A stretch of DNA of 64,000 nucleotides from Isoetes taiwanensis (lineage: Eukaryota; Streptophyta; Lycopodiopsida; Isoetales; Isoetaceae). A program made the translations under genes and the position numbers. The notes beneath the pieces are model-generated. The model ran no database searches. It had not been told where the DNA came from and saw only the letters and a list, made by a program, of their open reading frames with translations. Below are positions 34,206-45,807 of the stretch, in pieces. Within the stretch, counting starts at the first letter, position 1; the number at the start of each line of letters is the position of its first letter. The stretch is from contig JAJEKV010000072.1 of NCBI GenBank assembly GCA_021234155.1, forward strand, positions 5,311,620 through 5,375,619. Reading direction: 5' to 3'.

Positions 34206-35140
34206 CTGTGCAGGTTGAGGCTGTGGTCTATTATATCCAAGCAAATTTTCAAATGTAGAAACAACATAACTCGCAGGAACAAGACGATAGGGATCCTGAG
34301 ATACAAGAACAAAAAAGTTTCTTAAGGTGACAAAGCAAATATGCAATTGAGAACTGGTAGATGATGCCACAGATTCATCGAGGATGGGGTCAATGCCAAG
34401 ATGAGGAATGGATGAAGAAAACTTGATATTTGTGCATGAGGACCTTTTTCTAGAATGGAATATCTCAGATGACTTTCAAATGCTGGCTCGAATATCAGAT
34501 GACCTTCAAATGTTGTCTTGAATACTTTGGATGGAGCCCAATGGCATCATAAGAAAGCTGGGAAGCTACAAAAATCAAGTCAGAATACTTCTACAATCAA
34601 TAGGAGTTTGTATCTGTCCAATTCTGTACATACTATTAATAAGCTGCAAAATGTACAACTAACATTGAGATGTTTAACTGAAAGTTTGTGTACCTCAACA
34701 AAGTACCTTGGTGCTGCCATCAAAGAAGCAGAATATGCAATACATCTCATAGTAGGAATTATCTGGCCCCCACCGTGATTAAAACTTTCATGCATTATGG
34801 TTGCATCAAAGATTGTAGTTTTTTGTAAATTCCTTTTCCATAATATCCTCCATTCGGAAAATGTTTCGCCATGCTTTTCACCTCTTTGCTAAGTTAATCA
34901 TTCTTCCCCCTTTAGTTCTCGTGTTGTGTTGAAGAACATCAATTTCTATGTCAAAGTGCCATGTTCTATCACGTCAATGTATCATGTACCCTTTGTCTTG
35001 CAGGTTCACTTAAACGCGCAAGTGTCCGAACACTCGTGCATCAGTGAACGGCAGAGTACCAGGTTCGTGCTTTTTCCATTTATTTTACTCAGGAACTCAC
35101 CCATTATGCATTAGTTTTGATTTGCCTTTTAAATAGAGTG
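34206..35140. other. Unclassified sequence; one possible reverse-strand exon
   Basis: On the reverse strand a pyrimidine-rich stretch ending CTCAG (about 34290) is followed by an open segment DPYRLVPASYVVSTFENLL, which looks like an exon; I do not recognise the protein. It runs into element D at 34205. The rest (34400-35140) shows no gene. Confidence 0.3.
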
Positions 35141-35147
35141 CAACACC

Positions 35148-37424
35148 ATGGCAGAGGCAAACACCAATGATCCAATATGTCATATTTCAGATGAAAACGA
35201 CAGTGAGTATGACCTTCATGATACTACGAGCTGCAGAGCACATCGGAGGAGGAAACAGAGGAAAATATTACCAATATTGGTAGTCCAAGTGCCCATGCTA
35301 CCTCAAATGTGACTCCCAACCAAGTTCCCCAACAGCTTGCATAGGAATTGGCTGCTCGCTTCTCGCCAGGCCTGGGAATGGTTATACGTTCAACCAGTAT
35401 GCATATGGGTTCATGAGGTTGTGTTTAATGCCACACTATGTTCCCATGCCATTAGGAGTAAGCCCTGCCAATCCCTACTTACCCTCGATCCCACAAAAAA
35501 GCGGCAGGGCCCATGTTGGGAGTGATATTCGCCTGGGCTACATATTGTGATGAGCTGCATGCGATGCAGACTCTGGCAATTGGTTGTATATTTGCTAGGG
35601 GCTGCCACACAAGACCTTCGAAGTATTGGGATGACTCGTGCAGCATGAGACTTTGCAAGAGCACGAGGATTAGAAATACGTATGATAGTAAGTCCAATTG
35701 AAGGCGCCATTTACCCCTTCATGATGGCGCAGGAGGACGTTTGACAACTAGTGCTGGCAGATTCTCGGTAAGCGCCCTTGAAGATTGTTTTTCCATGGAG
35801 CGACTATTGTTTTAACTTTCTCATGATTCATAGTCAATATTAGGATAATTAACTCTCGATATTATTATTTTCGGTTCAATATGGAAACCCTTTTTTCCCG
35901 AGTAATGTTACAATTTCCTTTTCAAAAACATTTTTATACTTCAACTTTATCACGTAGTACCTCATGGGGGGAGGTAATGGCATCGATGATCGAAAAGCAT
36001 TCAGAAAGGTAATTTTCCACCAGCCATGGAATCTTAATGCTGTGGAACCGATGATGCGTCCATGGATCTTGATATCCAAGATGATAAGATGTTGGAGCCC
36101 TTGCTATAAGGTGGGGCAGTGGTGGCGGTTGGGCCATACTTTTGGCACAAACTTGAGGAAGTTTCCATTATACGAAGCGATTGCACCCATCACTGGGGGA
36201 GTGGGGTTCCCAGTGCTCTATATGCTCTATAGCGTACAGGCCGACGAGGGGCACCAAAGTCATGCCTTGAAGATGGCACTCCGACTTGTCTTTGAACGCA
36301 TAGGTACAATTAGGCCGAGTTCAATCACGATAGGGATGGTTGTGAGAGCATGTCATCATTGAGGTCATCGGAGCGGACCAATATTATTGGGAAGATGGTG
36401 AGCAAGTATGATGAGAGTGCTTTTTTTGTATCTTTGGATGGAAACGACACTTGCGCTTGTGAAAGCAGGTTGCACGCAAAAATCTTGCATGTTGGTTCCA
36501 TGCGAAGCATGCATGGCAAAGATATCTACTGTCACGTCTGAATGGGGAGGTGCTAACGAGAGATGTGGCACTGAACCTATCAAAGTTGATGACCGAACCT
36601 ATTTCCCAAGTGTACCATCTTCAGTTGGCACAATTTCAACAGAATTGCGGACATAACCAAGTCATACAAGGGTGAGTGCATGACAAGTATTAGTTCATTA
36701 CATCGAGCATTTGAGATAATTAGGGTGTAATACGATGTAGATACTTATAACTAGCTCAATAGGGCAACATGGGATGGTAAATACAAATGAATATCCAACC
36801 ACGCAAACATCGACACCACAAACTATGTGGAATCGCACTGGAGGTTATTGAAGACCCAAACCTTGCAATGCAAAGTTAATATAAGGATGTACGCACTCGT
36901 GTCTCATCTCATAGGCTTTCCAGATGGGACCCTGCTAGATGGAGACACAATCTCGACTCGCCGCCTAGAAAGATGGAGTCTTGGTATGTATACCACGTGT
37001 AATGTGTCAATTTGTGGGATGACACAGTCTTACCACTCGTTTTCTCTTCAGCCATGTTTGGACATTTTGGTACACGCTCGTATCCAAAGAGACATGTAGG
37101 TGCTCAATCACTTATTCATTCATTGAATGAAAACCCTATCACCATCCTATTGGACGATGCTAATTACTTGAAGTTATCAATGGTTATCCAGGCGACAGAG
37201 GGATTGAGATACATATAGCACATGAGAATGCAATACTGCAACTATCCATCTCCTCTTGTTGTGCGCAAGCACCTCATCGCGAGAGACTACTTCCTTGCAA
37301 GCCGTCACCGCGTGTTGTACAATGAGTTATATCCCAATCGACAATTCATTTCGCCCATGCATCCACGACTGCCTACACGGACAAACGACGTGGATGTTGT
37401 AATACCGCTGCTACATGAATGGGA
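35148..37424 (+). pseudogene. Unsplit copy of the duplicated gene-like unit
   Basis: From about 35667 this matches 1-752 joined to 13961-14969. The ATG at 35148 (MAEANTNDPICHISDENDS) may be the start, followed by an acidic Ser/Thr/Asn-rich stretch and then QYAYGFMRLCLMPHYVPMPL in another frame. Frame changes are frequent, so introns or decay are present. It looks like a plant transposon gene or low-copy gene of unknown family; resemblance to Mutator-like transposase cores (FPVLYMLYSVQADEG region) is weak. Confidence 0.45.
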
Positions 37425-38672
37425 TGCCAAATAGATCAGATGTTCAGTAGGTTCTCTAAACGTCTTGCTCAAAAAAAAGCTCTCAGCCTACCAGCAATGA
37501 TTGAGGTTATCCAAGATTCCTACAATCCTCGTCCAGACATCGAGTTATTAGAAGAAACTTATGATTTCAAGGAATGGATTTTTCGGAGAGATCAACTGGG
37601 TCACTGTGCTATTGAGCCCTTGAGAAACATTACATTTCAGCATTAGATCAAAATTTCACTTGTAGATGGCAAGGCCATCTTACAAGGAAAGAAATATGCC
37701 ACATCCTTGCGGTGGCAGCCAACAACAGGTATTCAATTCATTCGCACCATCCCCAGTACTAGTTCTATGCTCTCTGCAGAGCAAATGCCTCTAAAAAGCT
37801 TGAAAGAAATCACAAAGAGTAAAAAGGAGGGAAGAGCATTTGACTCAAACAAATCATTGGATTATATTGAGACAAGTATTCAGTCGTGCTCTAACCACTT
37901 TGGGGAGGCAGATGCTTTATGGTGGCCTCAACTTTTTTCTCGGCAACGTGACATGTTGCAAGCTTCATTACAGGGTCGAAGACCAGTTACATTCAACTGG
38001 CCATCTAGGCAAACTCTCCCTGTGCAAGTTGAAAATCAAGAGGAACATGTAGAGATAATGGCTAGCTCAGATGAAGATGACAGAGTCATGTACACTGGCC
38101 CCAGACGCACGGCACAACAAGTTGCTCGAGTCTCCGGTTCAGTCTCAGAGGTTCAGAAAGGAATGCTCATAGCTGTCCCAGCTGATAATGATGAATCTGG
38201 GAAGCCATTTGGGCTAGCTAAAGTACTGGAGGTAACAAGAGAGGATGGAATTCCCACTCAATTAAAAGTGCACTGGATGAGAACAAATGCTGCCAATGCT
38301 TTCGGTGGGAGTTATACGTTGGAGATGGTAAGAGTGGGAAAGAGAGCAAAGTCCAAAGCAAACACTGCTGTCATAGATCTAGCTGAAGTAAAGGTTCTTG
38401 CATATGACTTTGTTCTGACTACTGCTAATAAGTTATGTATGGTCACTCAAACTTTAATAAGGTCGGCATGTGGATTAGACAAACAACCTAGAAAGGTGGC
38501 CAAAAAAGATGATGACGAAGACTCACTTGTAGACAGTGAGGAAGACGATCGTTCGAGTACATCTAGTTTTGAGAGTGAAGCTGAGGATGAAGGCTCAAGT
38601 GATCAGGGATTAAATGAGTCTGAGGATGAGATGCATCCTGATATTGCTGCAAAATGTAAGTTTGTCCGATGA
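37425..38672 (+). CDS. Unrecognised protein with acidic C-terminus
   Basis: Frames 37419-37646 and 37707-38672 look like one protein split by a stop at 37644 (an intron is possible). Segments include YDFKEWIFRRDQLGHCAIEP, SLRWQPTTGIQFIRTIPS, and a C-terminal domain with GKPFGLAKVLEVTREDG, LKVHWMRTNA and VLAYDFVLTTANKLCM. The last 60 residues are strongly acidic. Its C-terminal domain resembles those I have seen in plant transposon-encoded proteins, but I cannot name the family. It is fused to the duplicated unit at the 37424 breakpoint. Confidence 0.5.
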
Positions 38673-39160
38673 CTCGAACATGTAAAGAACAGAAAGTGCA
38701 GCTGATGAGTGTTTGTCAAAATGTCCTATATTTTTGACAATTTTGTTCATAATTTTGTACAATTTTCACAACCTTGGATATATCACTTCTTTGTCAATCT
38801 ACTACCCTTGCTATTTTTCTTATTGCCCCTTTTTTGCTACACTTTATATAAGTAACTATTTTTTGTTCTAAATTGATGAAAATTGCTATTTAAAATTTTT
38901 GCATGGAAGTTATGTTCAATCAACCCCTCAAAAAGGATACCTAAATTACCTAAATTGTCACACCGGTCACAAAAAAACCTTAAAAATGGACATTTTTTAG
39001 GGGAATTTTAGGGAATCTTTCAAAGATTCCTTTTGAAGTGTGTTTGGAGCAAATAAGTGCGTTTCATTTTAAACTGTTTTCAATATCTATGGTTTTCTGC
39101 CCACTTATCACGTTGGATTTGTTTGAGGGGATTCTTTTCATCACCCAGATGAAGAATTTA
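38673..39160. other. AT-rich noncoding sequence
   Basis: 3' flank of the preceding gene. No ORF, repeat or RNA feature recognised. Confidence 0.4.
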
Positions 39161-39763
39161 TGCTAACAACTAGACAAATACAAGAAGTTCAATGTCCAAG
39201 TTGTTACTTCAATTAAAAAACCTTAGAGCTTTTTCATGGTTATTCTAATGCTTATACACATCTTAAATAATGCTTATTCAAAAAACAACTGATCAACTTA
39301 CAATTAACTTCATATTTTCTTCAATGCATATTTGCCTTAGACAACTCCATTCCGGAAGACCAAACCTTAAACAGACTATTTCTTGTTTTTATAGGATCAG
39401 ATCCGGCCGCTTAGGCAAGATCCCGACCTCTGGGGACATCGTGTCCCATTCACCAATGATCTAGGAATTTTCTAACTTCTCAAGTATCGTTGCCTCAGTT
39501 TTATTGCACCACGATGCCTTTCTAATTCAAGTGTTCACATCAATTAAGCTTATCAATACTTCATCCATAACCTTAGGTTCAACTTCCCATAGTAACCATT
39601 AACCTTAGGTCCAACTTCCCATAATTACCCTTAGGTTAGGACACCCTGTACACTGTATGATCATAAGATCTGCATGACCATATTTCCTTAGATTATCAAC
39701 TGTAGTCACCTATCTGTATGTATAGTTACTGATTTAAATTGTGTGATGCTCAACCAACTAACA
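39161..39763 (-). repeat. 3' LTR of a copia element
   Basis: On the reverse strand it begins TGTTAGTTGG directly after the polypurine tract GCTGAGGAGGAG (39764-39775) and ends at TTGTTAGCA (39161). It contains CCTATAAAAACA (TATA-like) in the usual place. The end point is inferred from the TG...CA rule without a second LTR to compare. Confidence 0.65.
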
Positions 39764-41281
39764 CTCCTCCTCAGCACACAATTTAAATATATTTAGTTTA
39801 TCCCCGAACTCTGTAAATTTTCTTTCAACCAGTGCCTTTGTGAATATATCTGCAAGATGTAGCTCATTTGGATATATCCCTTTTCTGCCATATCTCTGAT
39901 AAAATGTACATCAAGTTCGATATGTTTAGTTCTTTCATGCTGCACAGGGTTTTTAACAATAGCAATACAACTCATGCTGTCAGTATATATTAAGATTGGC
40001 TTACTTGTTTAAGACCAAGTTCTTCAAGCAACCTTCTCAGCCAAACTATTTCTTTTGCAAGCAATGAACTTGAATTATAGTCTGCTTCTACAGATGACAT
40101 TGCAATTGAACTTTGTCTTTTGCTTCTCCAAGTGATGGCTCCTCCTCCAAAGATGTTGACTTTCTTATAGCAAGATCTCCTGCCTCGTCTGCATCACTAA
40201 ATCCTGTTAGTGTCAGATCCTTAGAATTGAATATAGTGCCATGATGTTTTGTCCCTTCAGATATCTCATTACATGTTTTCCAGCTTCCCAATGTTTTCTA
40301 GTAGGATCTTGCAGTACCTACTCAATATGTATACTACATAGTTGATATCAGAGCGTGTGTTGTTGGAAAGATAGAGCAAGCATTCTATTAGCTCTCTATA
40401 TGGAACATCTTCCATATCTGTTTCAGTCTGCACATAATCAGTCAGCTTGTGACCAGGCACAATAGGTGTTTTTGCTACTTTATCTTTTTCCAAATTGAAT
40501 CTTTTCAATATATTATCAACATGCTTGCTTTGTTTTAGTGAAACACAACACTTTTTTCTCTGTCCCTCCACACTTCAATTCCTAAGAATTGTTTCAGTTC
40601 ACCTAAGTCTGTCATCTCAATTTTTGTTTTCAATATACCTTTGCAATGATCTAAACATGCACGATTATTTCACATCATTATACAATCATCCACATAGAGT
40701 GCAATCAAACAAAAGTTATCTCCATCTCTATATCTATATATATTTCCATCATTATGTAATCTTTCAAAGCCCTGATTTCTTAAAAACTGGTTCATGCAAA
40801 GATACCATTCACGAGGTATTGTCTGAGTCCATAGACTGCCCTGTTGAGTTTCTACACTGATGTATTATATTTTTCATACCCTGTAGTTTGTTTCATAAAT
40901 ATGTTCTCCTTAAGCTCAGCATTTAAAAAGGTTGTTTTCACATCCATATGATGTAGATCTAAGTCCATTGCATTTGCAATAGCCAGAAGTACCCTCAAGC
41001 TTGTTAGTTTTACTACTGGGGAAAATATCTCATTATAATCTTTTCCTTTTTTTTTTGTGAGAAGCCCTGAGCAACTTATCTCACCTTGAACCTTTTTGTT
41101 CCATCACTTTTAGTTTTGATTCTGTAAATCCATTCGTTTCCAACAATGTTTGTATTTTTTTGGTTTTGCAACCACATCAAATGTCTTGGTATATGTAAAT
41201 GATTGTATTTCTTCTTCCATTGCTTGTACCCATTTTTCTTTCTCATTGCTATTCATGGCCTCTTCATAAGATGTTCATAAT
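39764..41281 (-). pseudogene. pol: Ty1/copia pol (reverse transcriptase and RNase H), truncated
   Basis: Reverse strand, starting at 41281 with YEEAMNSNEKEKWVQAMEEE, the usual start of copia reverse transcriptase. LIALYVDDCI (catalytic YVDD) is at about 40690-40720. KQSKHVDNILKRFNLEKD, TPIVPGHKL, and RNase H with GFSDADEAGD and RKSTS follow. Many stops. Its 5' part was cut off by insertion of chromovirus B at 41282; the remainder should lie beyond the right window edge. Confidence 0.9.
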
Positions 41282-42954
41282 TGTGACGTTCGGGACGATA
41301 TACGGGTCCCGGGCATTATCTTGTCTTTGCCTCGTCATCGTCGTACCGCCACTCCACTCCGTGTCGACGCAATGCCGGCGATAGCCAAGTGGGTAGCCCC
41401 TAGGGGCAACTTGCTAAGAATGTGCATTAGTGTTAATGTGCACATTTACCAATGTACACATTAATGTGGGCACACATTTCCATGTGGACACTTCATGCCA
41501 AGTGGGCCATACCCAAGTGTGCAATTAATGTGCACATTTACCAATGTACACATTAATGTGGGCACACATTTTCCATGTGGGCACATTTTGCCACCTAGCC
41601 ATTAAAGGCAAGTGGGCCCATTCCCAATTATCCCACATGCCATAAAAGGGATAATTGGAAACCCTAGCCAACCCCATGTCTATTTAAGGAGGGAAACCCT
41701 AACTTGCCCATTTTTCGTTTCTAGGGTTTTAGGGCTCTGTTTTGGCTGCCTCAAGAGCCAAAACCACCTCCCAGACGCTGCCTGAGAGAATTGCACCATT
41801 AGTTTCCCTTGATTCGAGCGTTTCAGCAGGATGGTCGAACTCAGGTCAGGAGGAGCCACTCAAGGATCAGGTATTTGGCCAATTAAATAGTCTAAACCTT
41901 ATTTCAGTCATAGAATCAGTAGGTCTAGCCTATTAAATTGCCCATAGCAGCCTTCTAGATCTCTAGATACCAGCCTCTAACTAAAGGACCTAACTCTATG
42001 ATATAGATTAGATATAGTTCTTCAGTTCTTCTGTGATATATATGGATGATGTATCTCTATGAACTCCTTGTATTGGGAAGGGGGGTAGAGACCTCAAGCT
42101 TGGTAGTAGATGCTCCTAGATTAGCCTCTCTAGCACACTATAGATTCGGCTCAGGCACAAGAACCACACACAGTTTGTGGGTGAAGGGGCGGGCCCGGCT
42201 AAGAAGGAGGTTCATGTTCCAACTCTTGAACGATCCCTCCTCGGTGTGTAAGGCCTACCGTGGATCATAGTGACTAGGTCTAATGGTCTACCACCGAAAG
42301 TGTGGGTGGGGCATGGACTCGACACCCGTGAAGTGGTGTACACTTTCCAATGGGTGCTTGGTCGAATGCAGGCGGGGCCCTCTAGTCACCTTGAGTCATG
42401 CATGCATCTCTCTCGGAGGGAGCGATTCCCTCCTCGCCCCATCTGAATCGGGAAGGATGAGACCGGGGAATAGCCCCTTTGGCTATGCATCCGTGGCTCT
42501 GGTCAGTCCCGACACTTTTCACCCTACTCGCAAAGTGTGCACGGAGGGGGCCGGATGGAGTGGACAACCCTATGCCATGTTCATATGCTAGCCAAATCCA
42601 TTGCCATGAATTACATGCGCAATGAACTCGGAGACCCAAGTCAGTCATCCCCTTGAGTCCGAGCCTTGGGTAGGATTTCCCATATGTATTGTGCTCACCC
42701 TTGTCTATCTGCAGATGTGATGGACTACCCTTCGAGGTGGATATGTGCTTATGTTATATCTTGACATGTATGTTTACGCTTCCGCCTAGGTAGGCCACGA
42801 GGGAGGCGGGTAAAATGACCCTTCACTCTTCCCACCGGAACCCGTCCACGGTTCTGCGGTGTCATGTGGAGGGCCCCTGGCGGCATGGAGCGGTATGGGG
42901 ATGAACTCTGTTTATATACGGTGAGTGCACCGTATATGAGTAGGGGACGTCACA
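41282..42954 (+). repeat. 5' LTR of chromovirus B/F
   Basis: TGTGACGTTCGGG to GGGGACGTCACA. The TATA region is not obvious; TCTATTTAAGGAGGG at about 41682 is the best candidate, followed by AAACCCTAA at 41694 (telo-box). The ATAAT preceding it should recur after the 3' LTR beyond the window if it is the target duplication. Confidence 0.92.
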
Positions 42955-42955
42955 G

Positions 42956-42967
42956 TGGTATCAGAGC
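42956..42967 (+). other. Primer-binding site for initiator tRNA-Met
   Basis: TGGTATCAGAGC, one base after the LTR; complementary to the 3' end of plant initiator tRNA-Met, the usual primer of plant chromoviruses. Confidence 0.92.
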
Positions 42968-43170
42968 AATGTTCTTGGTGACCAAGAGCAAAGCACTGAC
43001 CATGTTCCCAGTAGCACTAACTTGATAGGGCCCTTAAACCTCGAAAAGTGGGAAAATTTTTTCTCATTTTTGTAGTAGATGTTAAGCTAGTAACAGTTAC
43101 AAGTGACTGAAAATATAATGAAAACATAAAAAGACTGAAATTGGTGAGCCAACTTCCAAAAAGTAGGGTG

Positions 43171-43429
43171 GTCTCACACGCGTGTCGGCGGAGGCGGAAA
43201 TGAGATTCTCATTTTGGTTTGCGCAACGGTGAGACATTCAACAAAACACACCAAAAAGTCACAAATCACAGAAAATTAACTTGATAATTCTAGTTTTGAG
43301 TTAAGAATTAGTAAAATTAGCATGTTATATGTGTAGAAAGCATAAAATCTAGCAGTGGGCCCCACCATGTCTCACCGTCGGCGCCCGAAAATGAGCTTTT
43401 CATTATCTGGGTCAAGCGACGGTGAGACC
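43171..43429. repeat. Two palindromic units upstream of the H3-like gene of B
   Basis: Unit 1 (43171-43235): GTCTCACACG...GGTGAGAC with inner AAATGAGATTCTCATTT. Unit 2 (43369-43429): GTCTCACCGTCG (43369-43380) pairs perfectly with CGACGGTGAGAC (43417-43428), with an imperfect inner AAAATGAGCTTTTCATT. Starts are 198 bp apart. Apart from these, 42968-43500 shows no gene. Confidence 0.85.
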
Positions 43430-43504
43430 ATGTTTAAATTTAGGTGTTTTAGATGTTCTAGGCAACCCAAAAAGGTAGTTTGAAGTTTGACCTAAAATCG
43501 ACCC

Positions 43505-43513
43505 CTATAAATA
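43505..43513 (+). promoter_or_regulatory. Internal promoter of the H3-like gene in B
   Basis: CTATAAATA, 111 bp before the ATG at 43616; same position as in A. Confidence 0.55.
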
Positions 43514-43615
43514 AACCTCGACCCCCCTTCATTTTCGCCAAGGACCGCTTAGAAAAATCCGCTTCCTTTGCCAAGGCGATCTTCCGCGATAGCTCGGATC
43601 AGCTTAACCACAAAC

Positions 43616-44859
43616 ATGGCCCAAGAGACAGCAGACCGCCAGAAGCCCCCGCCGACGCTGATCCCCAAATGGACCCCGCCCGATTCAGAGGATATCGCAA
43701 GAACGCCTTTTCCCGCAAGGCTTAATCTTCTTCCAAATGAGGAGGAGGGATCGACCGGAGCCACCAAACGGAGGTCATAGAGGAGGAGCTGCCGCATTAT
43801 TATGGAGCAAATTCCCTCGAGGAGATCGCAGAGGAGGAGAGGAGAAGCAGGGAGCAACGGAATGATAGGGCAGCCGACAAATGAGGAGCAACTCGATGCT
43901 TGGGCCCGCCTCAAGGGAGGAGGAGAGAGAGAGGCAAATGCAGCCGCTGCCAGCCCCTCGCCGAAGAAGCAGACTCGCCTTCATCGCTAAGTATGAAGAC
44001 AAGGAGCCACGGAGTAGAGGACGAAGAACCGGAAGACGACCCAACCACAAATGGGCTGGCAAGAAGAAGAGGAAGGCTAAAGCCATTAAGGCGGGCAAGC
44101 GAAAAGTTGTGAAGGTTGGTAAGCGAGCGACGGGCCCCGTCATCAATGGGCCATCAGGCGAGCAGACCCCACCTTCGACCGATGACTCGGACGATGATTA
44201 CGTCCCCAACACAGAGGGGGCGAGTTCTTCAAAACCCCGCCTGCGGAGAAGAAGGAAGTACCGGCAAGGTGGCACCCGAAAGGGCGAGCGTACCGCAAGC
44301 CGGCCCCCACCTTCCCAACGGGATAGAGCTAAAGCCCCGCTGCCACAACGGCGGGAGGCATACGCGATAGACCCGATCAAGGTCTATCGAAGAAGATTAA
44401 GGAGCACAACGCCTATATGGCGGGTGGGAGGCATACAATGCTTATTACCGGGGAGCAATGTGGTGAGAACGATTGAAGGCGACGTAAACAAAAAGCCGGA
44501 CCCCTCGCCGCCGCCACCCAAGCCCAAGCCTCCCAGAGCACCAGGAAAGAAGTGGACCAAGAGCAAGAAGAAGGAGCAGAGGGCCCTCAAGGAAATCCGG
44601 CACTTCCAGCGAAGTTACGGACTCTTGATCCCCCGGGCACCATTCCAACGCTTGGTCCGAGAAGTCATGCAGAGTACAACACTGACATCGCGCTGTGACC
44701 GATGAAATGTTCTTTGTGCTTACGGGAGGCGGCGAGAGGCAAAATAGTGCAAAGATTTTGAAGATTCGGCGGCACGCTTACGGTTACCGTGGAAGAGGGT
44801 CACGCTTTATGAGACAGGATATGTTTTTGGCCAGACACATCAAGGGAGAACGCCCTTGA
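43616..44859 (+). pseudogene. Histone H3-like protein with long basic linker (broken)
   Basis: ATG 43616 aligns at DNA level with the MARTKQ starts of A and D, but here reads MAQETADRQK after small indels. The linker (43800-44560) is rich in Lys, Arg, Pro and Ser with KKKRKAKAIKAGKRKVVK and an acidic DDSDDDY. The H3 fold occupies 44577-44859: EIRHFQRSYGLLIPRAPF and QRLVREV (alpha-N/alpha-1), then frame changes, EYNTDIAL, CLREAARGKIVQRF (alpha-2 region), FEDSAARLRL, KRVTL, and MRQDMFLARHIKGERP with a stop at 44857-44859. Canonical H3 has PFQRLVREI, FEDTNL, KRVTIMPKD and ARRIRGERA at these places, with the same end point. At least four frameshifts; otherwise the fold is complete. Confidence 0.93.
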
Positions 44860-45002
44860 ACTTCTTGTAAATAATGAAAATTTTTGTTAATATAAAGAAT
44901 TTTTGTGTAAATAATGAGTCCAATCTTGTTTAATTAAGTTAAGATACGATTTCTGGCTTTTATTTTGGTTAAATTGGAGTTTTTGAGCAAAATTGAGACG
45001 AT

Positions 45003-45251
45003 GTCTCACACGTCCGTGCGGATGCCGCCGGATGACGTAAAATGAGATTCTCATTTTCTGGCTGGCGGTTTGGCGCGCGGTGAGACCATGCCCAAAAATG
45101 CCCAAAACTGCTCCAAATCGACCAAATAAGGGGTCAATTCTGCCTCGGCGAGTTTAGTAGAATTACAGCCTTAGATTATCCAAATTGATTAAGTTTAGCC
45201 CATTTAGAACCCATGTCTCACACGTATCGGTCTGGGCGCAACGTGTGAGAC
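45003..45251. repeat. Two palindromic units downstream of the H3-like gene of B
   Basis: Unit 1 (45003-45087) has GTCTCAC...GGTGAGAC and inner AAAATGAGATTCTCATTTT (45039-45057). Unit 2 (45215-45251) pairs GTCTCACACGT with ACGTGTGAGAC across a 15-base loop. Starts are 212 bp apart. 44860-45410 is otherwise noncoding. Confidence 0.85.
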
Positions 45252-45412
45252 CTCGCCCCATTTTCTTCACCAAATGATCTCCAAATTGTTGCAATAGGTT
45301 CATTAGTCCATCTTAGCATGCTCAAACCCTAGAAGTAGTCTTCAAACTCTCAATTGCACCCTTTAATAGATCAGAATCACCCAATCTCAGTAAAGTCTAG
45401 ATCATCCAAAAA

Positions 45413-45439
45413 TTAGGGTTTTTCCCTTTTCTATAAATA
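45413..45439 (+). promoter_or_regulatory. Internal promoter of ORF2 in B
   Basis: TTAGGGTTT at 45413-45421 and TATAAATA at 45432-45439, 119 bp before ATG 45551. Confidence 0.6.
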
Positions 45440-45550
45440 GGTCCTCCATTTCTCATTTAGCACCCTGCAAGTTTGCTCTCCACCTTTAGCTTAGGCGATC
45501 TTTCAGCTCCCCGAGGCGCATCCGTTTGATACTCCTTCTTAGCTAGATCA

Positions 45551-45807
45551 ATGGCCCTTTGCTGACTTCAGCGATGGTACAGCCCGGTGCCCATCTTCCG
45601 GGATGTCAATGACATCTTCCAAGTCTTTGGGAAAGAAATTGATATCCAAGCTACGCTAAATGCAACCCCAGCATATAGGCAAGTGTTAGCAGAGTTTCAA
45701 GCTAGGGTAGGACCCTCCCTTGTTCAGGTTCCCCCTTGCATAGGATATTTCGTTTCCCGTCCATCCCTTCAAGCAGCCTTAGGTGATGTCCCCAACATCG
45801 CCAAGTA
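45551..45807 (+). pseudogene. ORF2 of B/F, first segment
   Basis: ATG 45551 aligns with 5048 in A. A stop at 45563 precedes the good frame from 45587, which reads FRDVNDIFQVFGKEIDIQAT and runs to NIAK at the pogo insertion. The frame resumes exactly at 49657 if the transposon and one TA are removed. Function unknown. Confidence 0.75.
45806..45807. repeat. TA target-site duplication, left of pogo
   Basis: TA here and at 49655-49656. Only with a single TA does the interrupted ORF2 frame continue. Confidence 0.93.
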
